DNA from: Streptomyces sp. CBMA123
Lineage (GTDB): Bacteria; Actinomycetota; Actinomycetes; Streptomycetales; Streptomycetaceae
DNA length: 47,026 nucleotides
Assembly (NCBI RefSeq): GCF_014596465.1
Contig: NZ_MECK01000412.1
Span: 1-47,026 of the forward strand
Direction: 5' to 3'
Part shown: positions 23,884 to 31,370 of the stretch, one piece after another
Layout: each line of letters opens with the position of its first letter
How positions within the stretch are numbered: position 1 is the first letter of the stretch
The notes under the pieces: generated by a model
What the model saw: only the letters and a program-made list of their open reading frames with translations
What the model was told of the DNA's origin: nothing
The model's database searches: none
Program-made: the position numbers and the translations under genes

Positions 23884-25151
23884 CCACCAACCTGCCCCGG
23901 GTCCTGCTCCACGACCCGACCCTGCGCGACGGCCACCACGCCGTCGGCCACCAGCTCACCCGCGAGCAGTTGTCCGCCTACGCGGCCGCCGCCGACCGCG
24001 CCGGCGTGCCCGTCATCGAAGTCGGCCACGGCAACGGGCTCGGCGCCTCCTCCCTGCAGATCGGCCGGGCCAAGCTGACCGACACCGAAATGCTCGACGC
24101 CGTCCGCGACGTGCTCACCAACGCCCGCATGGGCGTCTTCATGGGCCCGGGCTGGGGTACCGGCGACGACCTGCGACTGGCCGTCAGCCACGGCGTGCAA
24201 GTGGTGCGCCTCGCCGCGCACTGCACTGAGGCCGACGTCACCGAACGCCACCTCGGACTCCTCGCCGAGTGGGGCGTCGATGCACACGGCGTCCTACTGA
24301 TGAGCCACATGGCCAGCCCAGGCCAACTCGCCGAACAGTGCGCCCTCATGGCCGGCTACGGCGCCCAGGCGGTCGGGATCTACGACTCCGCCGGCCACTA
24401 CCTCCCTCAGGACGTGGCCGAGCGCATCACGGCGATCGCCGAAGCCGTCGACGTGCCGGTCATCTTCCACGGCCACAACAACCTGACCATGGCCACCGCT
24501 AATTCGGTCGCCGCCGTCGAAGCCGGCGCCAGGATCATCGACGCCTGCGCCCGCGGCTTCGGAGCCGGGGCGGGCAACACGCAGATCGAGGCCCTGGTCC
24601 CGGTCCTGGAACGCCTCGGCTACTCCACCGGCATCGACCGGCCCGCCCTGTTCGCCGCCGCCGACCTTGCCGAGCAGCAGCTGATGAAGGCCCCGCCCCA
24701 CACCGACTCCGTTGCCGTGATGAGCGGCCTGTCCGGGGTGTTCTCCGGCTTCAAGAACCGCGTCCTCGACATCGCCGCCCGTGAAGGACTCCACCCCGGC
24801 GACCTGTTCGCCGAACTCGGCCGCCGCCAGGCCGTCGCCGGCCAGGAAGACCTGATCCCCGACGCCGCCTCCCACCTCAAGGAGATCACCATGCCCGTAC
24901 ACGACCAGCCCGCCCCGGAGATCCACCCCCGCCTCCACGACCTTCTGGTGGGCGAACTGCGCATCGAGCCCGACACCCTGGACCCGGCCTCGACGCTGGA
25001 GGAAATCGGCCTGGACTCCCTGGCCGTGGTGGAGCTGTCCGTGCTGCTGACCGAGGAGTTCGGCACCCCGATCACCGAGGACCTGGTCACCGGCCTGCGC
25101 ACCCTCGACAACCTGAACCGGTACTTCACGTCGAACAGCCAGAAGGGATGA
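23880..25151 (+). CDS. 4-Hydroxy-2-oxovalerate aldolase fused to an acyl carrier protein
   Basis: A 423-residue fusion. Residues 1-337 are a complete class II aldolase of the DmpG/MhpE family: [16 protein letters not shown] (catalytic His, metal Asp), [19 protein letters not shown] (metal His pair), the [13 protein letters not shown] loop and the family C-terminus [21 protein letters not shown]. Residues 338-423 are a phosphopantetheine-binding ACP with [19 protein letters not shown], Ser380 being the attachment site. Ordinary aldolases end at about 340-350 residues. The junction codon is an ATG at 24891 preceded by AAGGAG, so free ACP may also be made. The gene overlaps its neighbours at both ends (ATGA). 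The aldolase splits or joins 4-hydroxy-2-oxoacids via pyruvate; the ACP implies a thioester-bound partner. Confidence 0.9.
   Translation: MTTNLPRVLLHDPTLRDGHHAVGHQLTREQLSAYAAAADRAGVPVIEVGHGNGLGASSLQIGRAKLTDTEMLDAVRDVLTNARMGVFMGPGWGTGDDLRLAVSHGVQVVRLAAHCTEADVTERHLGLLAEWGVDAHGVLLMSHMASPGQLAEQCALMAGYGAQAVGIYDSAGHYLPQDVAERITAIAEAVDVPVIFHGHNNLTMATANSVAAVEAGARIIDACARGFGAGAGNTQIEALVPVLERLGYSTGIDRPALFAAADLAEQQLMKAPPHTDSVAVMSGLSGVFSGFKNRVLDIAAREGLHPGDLFAELGRRQAVAGQEDLIPDAASHLKEITMPVHDQPAPEIHPRLHDLLVGELRIEPDTLDPASTLEEIGLDSLAVVELSVLLTEEFGTPITEDLVTGLRTLDNLNRYFTSNSQKG
24879..24893 (+). promoter_or_regulatory. Internal ribosome binding site and start codon for free ACP
   Basis: AAGGAG (24879-24884) is followed after six bases by an in-frame ATG (24891-24893) at the exact boundary between aldolase and ACP. 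Initiation here gives an 86-residue ACP ending at 25151. It is the best-looking Shine-Dalgarno in the whole cluster. Confidence 0.65.
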
Positions 25152-26020
25152 CCGAAGCCATGGCCACCACCGCGCACCCGCATATCGGACCGGCCTGGAC
25201 CATGACACCTGGCACCCGACCCGACCGCTACGCCTCCGCGCTCACCAGCGGTGCCAACGTCGCACTGGTGGACCTCGAGGATTCCGTCGCCGCCGACGCC
25301 AAGGACACCGCCCGCCGCGGCGCGCGGGCGTTCTTCGCCCAGGACGGCGGGCTCTGCATCCTCGGCATCCGCATCAACGCGCTGGCCACCCGGGACGGCA
25401 TCAAGGACCTCGCCGCCCTCGCCGCCTACCCCCGCAAGCCCGACCTCATCCTCCTACCCAAGACCGAGTCCGCCCGCGACATCCACCTCCTGTCCGCCGT
25501 CCTCGACACCCCGGCCTACACCCCGGACCTGTTCGCCCTCATCGAGACGCCCCGCGCCATCGACCACCTGCCCGAGATCCTGACCGCGCCCCGCCTGTCC
25601 GGCGTCGTCTTCGGCTCCGCCGACTACTCCCTCGAACTCGGAACCGGGACCGGCTGGGAAGCGATGCGCCACGCCCGGCACACCATCGCCAACTGCTGCG
25701 CCGCCGCCGGCCTCATGGCCATCGACACCCCGTTCTTCGACCTCCACGACCTCGACGGCCTCATCGCCGAGGCGCGCCGGGCCAAGGAGATCGGCTTCCA
25801 CGGCAAGGGCGCCATCCACCCCCGCCACCTGCCGCATATCACCGAGGTCTTCCGCCCCACCGACGAGGAGATCGCCGAGGCCCGTGCGGTCGTCGCCGCC
25901 GCCGAGCAGAGCGGCGACCACATCACCTCCGTCGACGGCCGCATGCGCGGCACCCCCTTCTTCGCCCGGGCGCGCCGCCTCCTCGCCAGCATCGGCGAAC
26001 GACCGGAGCAGCCGAAGTGA
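25148..26020 (+). CDS. HpcH/HpaI-family (CitE-like) acyl-CoA/ACP lyase or aldolase
   Basis: A 290-residue TIM-barrel of the CitE/malyl-CoA-lyase class. Motifs: [15 protein letters not shown] (metal and substrate loop), [16 protein letters not shown] (Arg), [28 protein letters not shown] (metal Glu), [14 protein letters not shown] (metal Asp) and [12 protein letters not shown]. Relatives cleave or form beta-hydroxyacyl thioesters: citryl-ACP (CitE), malyl-CoA, beta-methylmalyl-CoA. The start ATG overlaps the stop of the aldolase-ACP gene and the stop overlaps the MaoC gene, so it is made in step with a carrier protein, as CitE is with the CitD carrier. ACP-bound substrate is therefore plausible. 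Confidence 0.87.
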   Translation: MTEAMATTAHPHIGPAWTMTPGTRPDRYASALTSGANVALVDLEDSVAADAKDTARRGARAFFAQDGGLCILGIRINALATRDGIKDLAALAAYPRKPDLILLPKTESARDIHLLSAVLDTPAYTPDLFALIETPRAIDHLPEILTAPRLSGVVFGSADYSLELGTGTGWEAMRHARHTIANCCAAAGLMAIDTPFFDLHDLDGLIAEARRAKEIGFHGKGAIHPRHLPHITEVFRPTDEEIAEARAVVAAAEQSGDHITSVDGRMRGTPFFARARRLLASIGERPEQPK

Positions 26021-26547
26021 GCGCCGAACCGCCGCAGGGCTACCGCTACGTCGGCGCGGGACGCGTGCGCGAAGTCGTCGGCCTCGGCTACCGCGACCTC
26101 ACCGAGGGCCTGACCATCGAACACCGGCCCGGCCGCACCATCACCGAGACCGACAACACCCTCATCACCACGCTCAGCGGCAACGACGCCCCGCTCCACC
26201 TCGACGCCGTCTACGCCGCCCACACCCCCTGGGGCCGCATCCTCGTCTGCAGCGCCGTCACCCTCGCCGTCATCGGCGGCATGACCGCCCGCTCCGTCAG
26301 CGGCCTCACCACCGCCAACCTCGGCATGGCCGACGTGCAGTTCACCCACCCGGTCTTCGTCGGCGACACCCTCTACGCCGAAACCGAGATCACCAGCCGC
26401 CGCACCTCCCGCAGCCACCCGGACACCGGCGTGATCACCTGCCGCACCACCGGCCTCAACCAGGACGGCGCGCAGGTCGTCGCCTTCACCCGGACCTTCC
26501 TCCTCCCCCTCGACCCCGGCACCATCCGCACCCTCACCAACTACTAG
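26017..26547 (+). CDS. MaoC-like hydratase/dehydratase
   Basis: A 176-residue hot-dog-fold protein. TITETDNTLITTLSGNDAPLHLDAVYAAHTPWGRILV contains the MaoC catalytic Asn/Asp-His pair (NDAPLHLD) and the family TETDN start; VQFTHPVFVGDTLYAETEI is the second typical segment. Closest in pattern to mesaconyl-CoA hydratase-like MaoC proteins, which act next to CitE-like lyases. It should add or remove water from an enoyl/beta-hydroxyacyl thioester. The GTG start overlaps the lyase stop by GTGA. Lyase plus MaoC form a pair known from C4/C5 dicarboxylic acyl-thioester chemistry; the actual substrate is unknown. Confidence 0.87.
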   Translation: MSAEPPQGYRYVGAGRVREVVGLGYRDLTEGLTIEHRPGRTITETDNTLITTLSGNDAPLHLDAVYAAHTPWGRILVCSAVTLAVIGGMTARSVSGLTTANLGMADVQFTHPVFVGDTLYAETEITSRRTSRSHPDTGVITCRTTGLNQDGAQVVAFTRTFLLPLDPGTIRTLTNY

Positions 26548-26558
26548 ACGGGAGCACC

Positions 26559-27734
26559 GTGAGCAGCGAACTCACCTTCGTCCAGGCTGGCGACACCCTG
26601 GCCCACGAGTACGAGAAGATGGCCGAACGCAGCTTCGGCCACACCGTCGGCGACATCACCCACCTGCACGGCCACGCCGACATCCGCGTCGCCGTACGCT
26701 CCGGCAAGGTCATCGCCGGCGGCCTCGGACTGCTCCTGCCGCAGTACTTCGGCGGCGCCCCCGTCCCCAGCGCACTTCTCGCCGCTGGAAGCGTCGCCCC
26801 CGAAGAACGCGGTAACCACCTGGCCGCCCGCATGGTCCACGAACGCCTGCGTCCGCTGCGCGAGCGCGGCGCCGTCATCTCCAGCATCTCCACCCTCTCC
26901 AACGGCTATGCCCGACACCTCGGTTGGCAGGCTCCCGTCGCGGTTTACGCCCACGCCGTCCACACCGACGACCTCAAACGCTCCTTCGACGCCGGAGACT
27001 TCCGCATCGAGACGGGCAGCGGGCCGGAGGCCCTCGACCTGCAACAGGACCTCGCCCGGCACTGGAACGGCCCCGTCCAGCGTCCCGCCTGGTGGGAGGA
27101 CTGGAAGACCGCCAAGAACAGCCTGACCACCTACAGCTTCCATCGGCCCGGCGCTCCGATCTCCGGATGGCTCTCGATCACCACCAGCCGACGAGAGCGA
27201 CACGGTACCGACCTCACCGTCCACGATTTCTGGGCACACGACCACGAATGCGCCGCCGCGATGCTCGCCTTCCTCGGCCGCTACAACAGCCGCGCGGACA
27301 CCGTCCACTTCCGCCGCGGCGCCCTGCCGCCCACGCCCCTGCTGCTGCACAATCTCCACCGCTACCAGGTCACCACCCGAGCCTGGCATCCGTGGATGCT
27401 GCGCATCCTCGACCCCCGAGGCGCGGTCCGCCTGCGCGGGTGGCCCCACGACCTCGACCTGGAACTGCTGATCGAGATCGGCGAAGCAGCCCCCCGCACG
27501 ACGCACCGCCGCTACCTCCTCCGAATCTGCGCCGGCGCCGCCGACCTCACCCCCGCCCGGGACGAAGGCCAGGTGACGCTCACCAACGGCCAGTTCGCCG
27601 CGTGGTACGCCGGAGGCCTCCGGAGCCCCGAGGCCGCCCGACTCTCGGGTATCCGGGCCCGCTCCGACGCGTCCCTCGCCGCGTTCATCCGGGTCACCGC
27701 CAACGAGGAACCCTGGCTACCCGACCACTTCTAG
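26559..27734 (+). CDS. Eis-like GNAT N-acyltransferase
   Basis: A 391-residue protein built like Eis: N-terminal GNAT domain (about 1-135) with the acyl-CoA motif VAPEERGNHLAARMVHERLRPLRERG, a second degenerate GNAT domain (about 150-290), and a C-terminal SCP2-like domain (about 295-391) ending WLPDHF, where Eis uses its terminal carboxylate as a base. Eis acetylates amines of peptides and aminoglycosides. The GTG at 26559 follows GGGAG, 11 bases after the MaoC stop. As last gene of the set it may transfer the acyl group made on CoA or ACP to an amine. It may instead give self-protection. Substrate unknown. Confidence 0.82.
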   Translation: MSSELTFVQAGDTLAHEYEKMAERSFGHTVGDITHLHGHADIRVAVRSGKVIAGGLGLLLPQYFGGAPVPSALLAAGSVAPEERGNHLAARMVHERLRPLRERGAVISSISTLSNGYARHLGWQAPVAVYAHAVHTDDLKRSFDAGDFRIETGSGPEALDLQQDLARHWNGPVQRPAWWEDWKTAKNSLTTYSFHRPGAPISGWLSITTSRRERHGTDLTVHDFWAHDHECAAAMLAFLGRYNSRADTVHFRRGALPPTPLLLHNLHRYQVTTRAWHPWMLRILDPRGAVRLRGWPHDLDLELLIEIGEAAPRTTHRRYLLRICAGAADLTPARDEGQVTLTNGQFAAWYAGGLRSPEAARLSGIRARSDASLAAFIRVTANEEPWLPDHF

Positions 27735-28620
27735 GTTCGAGCTCCACCGCACAGTCAGGAACGAGAGCCCCGGTCGACAGCAGTCACACTCCCAACCGGA
27801 TGTCCGAGCATAGGCGGTGGGCCTCTGGCGCGAGATCCAAGCCGCCACGGGCCACCGAGGAAGGCATCGGCGAACTCTGCCCCAGCACGGCACGAAGTTC
27901 CCGGGCTAGGGCCGATAGGCGAGTACCCGCGACGACCTGCAACAGTGATGGATGACAACAGCGAGTTAGTGGTCGTTGTTACATTGTTCGCTCGACCATG
28001 CTCATGGATCCGACGTTCGAACCCACCCGCTTCTTCCTGGCCAAGCACCGATCCGCACCGGAAAGTACGTCTACGACAACGGCGTCTACTACGAGGTGGC
28101 CGGACTCTGGCGACTCACCGCCGACACGCCCGCCTGACCACGGCCGGCTTCGCCCCCGACCGCGGGCCACCCGTCATACCGGGGAGCAGGAGCGCCGTTC
28201 CGGCTTCCGAACAGTGACCGGCCCCGGGAGAGCGGCGGGTGGCTCGGCGCGTCGGCGCGGGCCGCGCCCGCTTCGGTGGCGAGGCCGGTCAGTGGCAGTG
28301 CGGCAAGGAGCGCCGTCGTGGGAAGCGATCGAGCCGCCCCGGCCGGCTGGTCCGAGGACCAGCCGGCCGGGCATCCGGTGGATCGTCCCCCCGAGCTCAC
28401 CAGCAGCCGGCGCCGGTCGGCGATCGTGGCGGCCTCCTGGGGCGTCGGAGTCCGCACAGAACTCGCGTGGACGACCGCCGCTCCTTCCGCGGCGTTCCGG
28501 GCGCGGTAGGCGCCGGTGAGGGACGTCTGATCGCGGGCCGCCGCTCCCGGATGGGCGGGGGCCGTCCGGCGGGGGTGGGCGGGGGCCGTCCGCCCCCGCC
28601 GGACGCAGGCGCGGGGATGG
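27735..28620. other. 886-bp gene-poor boundary between the two clusters
   Basis: Separates the aldolase-ACP set from the polyene cluster. It has a lower-GC patch around 27950-28000, a short frame 27976-28137 whose end encodes GKYVYDNGVYYEVAGLWRL and looks protein-like but lacks a start with a ribosome binding site, and from about 28540 a G-rich repeated unit (GGGCGGGGGCCGTCCG twice). No transposase, integrase or att-like duplication was seen. Confidence 0.55.
28563..28605 (-). terminator. Hairpin terminator downstream of the PAS-LuxR gene
   Basis: Perfect 13-base arms CGTCCGGCGGGGG (28563-28575) and CCCCCGCCGGACG (28593-28605) with a 17-base GC-rich loop, 15 bases after the stop of the regulator gene on the minus strand. 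Confidence 0.6.
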
Positions 28621-29313
28621 CTACTTGACGAAGCTCTCGACGACCTTCGGCGGCCAGACCCCGACCTTGAGGACCCCCATGGAGTAGGCCCGGGAGACCA
28701 GGGCGGCGCGATTCGGCACCCGCAACTTCCGCAGCAGGCAGGTCACGTGGTACTCGACGCCCTGGCGGCTCAGGTAGAGCTTCGCGGCGAGCGGTACGGT
28801 CGAGACGCCGGCGGCGATGCCTTCGAGGATCCTGGCGTCGATCTCGCTCAGCAGCTTCTTCTGGCCGGCCACGACCTCGGACCCGCCCGCCGCCGGACGT
28901 CCGTCGGGCATCATCACCAGGATCGACGACTCGTCGGGGAGCCCACCGCGCACCATGACGGCGGTGAGCGGAACGGTGAACGCCTCCTCGTCCGGACCGA
29001 CCGCTATGACGTCGGTGGCGAAGCGGTCTCGCCGTCCCTCGATCAGGCCGGAGAACTGACGCAGCAGCGGCTGCTGGACACTCGGGTGCACGAGATCGCT
29101 GAAGGTCCGGCCACAGAGGTCGGTGGAGGAGCGCCCGAACTGCCAGAAGAAGGCCTCGTTGGCCTGCCGGATGGTGAGGGTCCGGTCGAGCTGCGCCATG
29201 GTCAGGCCGGGCTGCCCGGCCAGCGGGTGGTGCTGTGATCCCGCGCCACTGCCAACGGCGCGGTCGGGCTCGATGGTCCGTGCGGCATCGGCCTGGATTG
29301 CATAAGTCGCCAC
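28621..29313 (-). CDS. fscRI: PAS-LuxR pathway activator of the polyene cluster (FscRI/PimM type)
   Basis: A 230-residue protein with an N-terminal PAS domain (about 36-135: TMAQLDRTLTIRQANEAFF, FGRSSTDLCGRTFSDLVHP) and a C-terminal LuxR helix-turn-helix (about 165-225: LLSEIDARILEGIAAGVSTVPLAAKLYLSRQGVEYHVTCLLRKLRVPNRAALVSRAY). The end GVLKVGVWPPKVV is characteristic of the PimM/PteF/AmphRIV/FscRI regulators of polyene clusters. These bind CTVGGGAWWTCCCBAG-type operators and activate polyketide genes. The GTG at 29311-29313 (GAAGGGA upstream) gives the usual start VATYAIQADAART; the longer frame to 29433 has no support. It diverges from the glycosyltransferase operon. Confidence 0.87.
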   Translation of the reverse strand: MATYAIQADAARTIEPDRAVGSGAGSQHHPLAGQPGLTMAQLDRTLTIRQANEAFFWQFGRSSTDLCGRTFSDLVHPSVQQPLLRQFSGLIEGRRDRFATDVIAVGPDEEAFTVPLTAVMVRGGLPDESSILVMMPDGRPAAGGSEVVAGQKKLLSEIDARILEGIAAGVSTVPLAAKLYLSRQGVEYHVTCLLRKLRVPNRAALVSRAYSMGVLKVGVWPPKVVESFVK

Positions 29314-29905
29314 GGAAAGTCGGATCCCTTCAAGGCACGAGTGCGGTTTGATCTCCTCGGGACATCCCGGCGCTTCCTCCGACGGCCTGAGCCGCGGTGA
29401 ATCCCGCACGGAACCCCGGGCACCGGTGAACACCGGTCAACGGCGGCCGGCGCCCGTTTCCGGCCAATTCCATGGGCGTACCGATTCCATGGGCATGCTG
29501 AGGAGAGGCTCGATGACAATTCCGATATTCCGGCGCCTTTGCCTGGGACGTACCGCAATTGTGACTGACGGTGAGCCATCGTAGTCAAGCCCCTCGACTA
29601 GGAATATATGGGACCCGTCAAGAAGCCCTCAAGCACCCGAACCACCCCGGCCGGGATCGCTCCGATCCCTGGAACCGGTGTGCGACTACCGTATCCGCGG
29701 AGCAGTCGGGGGGAACACGTGGAGGAATCATGGACTCCCCTTCGCGGGCCGGGACTTCCCGGCGAATCGGGACACAAGGGACGATCGACCGAGAGGCCGG
29801 GTCCGGCCGGGACCGGCCGGACCGAGGACTAAGGAATTCCCGGCGCCGGGCGTGAGACCAATGTGGCGTGCAGTCCCGACCGCCGAACCGCCCCGAGGGA
29901 GTCCG
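29314..29905. promoter_or_regulatory. 592-bp divergent control region of the polyene operon
   Basis: Contains a direct repeat ATTCCATGGGC (29467-29477 and 29484-29494, 17 bases apart) and a rightward sigma-70-like promoter TTGTGA (29559-29564), 17-base spacer, TAGTCA (29582-29587). Just after it lies CTAGGAATATATGG (29598 onward), whose left half resembles a PAS-LuxR site. This would give the glycosyltransferase operon a leader of about 310 bases. No small gene is supported. Confidence 0.45.
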
Positions 29906-31291
29906 ATGAGCGCCGCGCAACGGCCGATCCTGTTTGTCAGCCTTCCGGAGAGCGGTCTGCTCAACCCCCTGCTGGTGCTGGCCGGCGAGCTGGCCCGGCG
30001 GGGCGTGCCCGACCTCTGGTTCGCCACGGACGAGCCCCGGCGCGCCGACGTGCGCGCCCTGGCCGACCAGTCGGCGGTGGAGTTCGCCTCCCTCGGGGAG
30101 GTCTTCTCCGAGCTGTCCGCGGTCAGCTGGGGCGACGAGGTGTACCGCCAGGTGACCCAGCCGTCCCGGTTCAAGGCGCACCGGGCGGTGATCCGGCAGT
30201 CCTACCGACCCGACCTGCAGGCCGAGAAGTACCGCCGGCTCGCGACCGTGGTGGACAAGTGCGACCCGGCCCTGATGGTCATCGACTGCGTCAGCGCCTT
30301 CGCGGTCGACCTGGCCCTGACCCGGGGCATTCCGTTCGTCCTGAGCGTCCCGTTCCTGCCGAGCAATGTGCTCACCTCGCACAGCCCTTTCGGGCCTTCC
30401 TACACTCCGAAGGATTTCCCCGTTCCCCATTCCGGCCTGCCCTACCCGATGGGTTTCGGCCAACGGCTGCGCAACCGGCTCTTCAAGCTCCGCACGCTCG
30501 CGCTGTTCTTCCACCCGGCGATGGGGAAGGTGCTCTCCGAGGACGCACGGCTGCGCAAGGAGCTGGGCCTTCCGAAGCCCAGCCCGATGACCCGGATCGA
30601 TCGTGCGGAAATGGTGCTGTGCAATTCCGTGCGGGAGCTGGACTATCCGTTCGAGATCCCGGGGAAGGTGGAGCTCGTCGGGGCCATGGTGCCACCGTTG
30701 CCGGAGGCTTCGCGGGCCGAGGACGGGACCGGTGTCATGGACTGGCTGGACGCCCAGTCCTCCGTGGTCTACATGGGTTTCGGCACGATCACCCGGCTCA
30801 CCCGGCCGCAGGTGGCCGACCTGGTGGAGGTCGCGCGGCGCCTCGACGGCCGGCACCAGGTGCTGTGGCGGCTGCCGGCCGAGCAGCAGCACCTCCTGCC
30901 GCCGCGCGACGAACTGCCGGGCAACCTGCGGGTCGAGAGCTGGCTGCCGTCCCAGCTGGACGTGCTGGCCCACCCCAGGGTCGAGGTGTTCTTCACCCAC
31001 GGCGGCGGCAACGGCTTCCACGAGGGCGTGTACTTCGGGAAGCCGCTGGTGATCCGGCCGTTGTGGGTCGACTGCTACGACCAGGCCGTGCGCGGACGGG
31101 ACTTCGGGATCAGCCTGACCCTGGACCGGCCCCAGGACCTCGACCCGGACGACGTCGTGGACAAGCTCAGCCGCGTCCTCGGGGACCGCTCCTTCCGTGA
31201 GCGCGCCGAACGCATCGGCACCGCGCAGCGCGCGGCCGGCGGCCGGACCGCCGCGGCCGACCTCCTGCTCGGCCTGCCGGCCCTGGCCTGA
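29906..31291 (+). CDS. fscMI: Polyene mycosaminyltransferase (FscMI/NysDI-like glycosyltransferase)
   Basis: A 461-residue GT1-family (GT-B fold) glycosyltransferase. N-terminal acceptor domain: ILFVSLPESGLLNPLLVLAGELARRGV. C-terminal nucleotide-sugar domain: VVYMGFGTITRLT, LRVESWLPSQLDVLAHPRVEVFFTHGGGNGFHEGVYFGKPLVIRPLWVDCYDQAVR, the signature loop. Polyene relatives (NysDI, AmphDI, PimK, FscMI) use GDP-mycosamine rather than dTDP/UDP sugars and attach it to the macrolactone. The ATG at 29906 follows GAGGGA. It heads an operon with the sugar aminotransferase, P450, ferredoxin, thioesterase and PabAB genes, the order known from the candicidin/FR-008 cluster. Confidence 0.88.
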   Translation: MSAAQRPILFVSLPESGLLNPLLVLAGELARRGVPDLWFATDEPRRADVRALADQSAVEFASLGEVFSELSAVSWGDEVYRQVTQPSRFKAHRAVIRQSYRPDLQAEKYRRLATVVDKCDPALMVIDCVSAFAVDLALTRGIPFVLSVPFLPSNVLTSHSPFGPSYTPKDFPVPHSGLPYPMGFGQRLRNRLFKLRTLALFFHPAMGKVLSEDARLRKELGLPKPSPMTRIDRAEMVLCNSVRELDYPFEIPGKVELVGAMVPPLPEASRAEDGTGVMDWLDAQSSVVYMGFGTITRLTRPQVADLVEVARRLDGRHQVLWRLPAEQQHLLPPRDELPGNLRVESWLPSQLDVLAHPRVEVFFTHGGGNGFHEGVYFGKPLVIRPLWVDCYDQAVRGRDFGISLTLDRPQDLDPDDVVDKLSRVLGDRSFRERAERIGTAQRAAGGRTAAADLLLGLPALA

Positions 31292-31370
31292 TCACCCACC
31301 CCACCGTCCCCGGGCCGACCCGCGACGCGGCTACCCGCCACGTGGCGGCCCGTCACAGAGTGAGGACCCC

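Noticed and set aside
22146..25151. Aromatic meta-cleavage degradation operon
   Set aside because: Only the last three enzymes are present; no ring-cleavage dioxygenase, hydrolase or tautomerase, and the aldolase carries an ACP, so plain catabolism is not the best reading.
28540..28605. G-rich repeated unit considered as an attachment site or CRISPR-like repeat
   Set aside because: Only two copies, no integrase or tRNA; part of it forms a simple terminator hairpin for the regulator gene.
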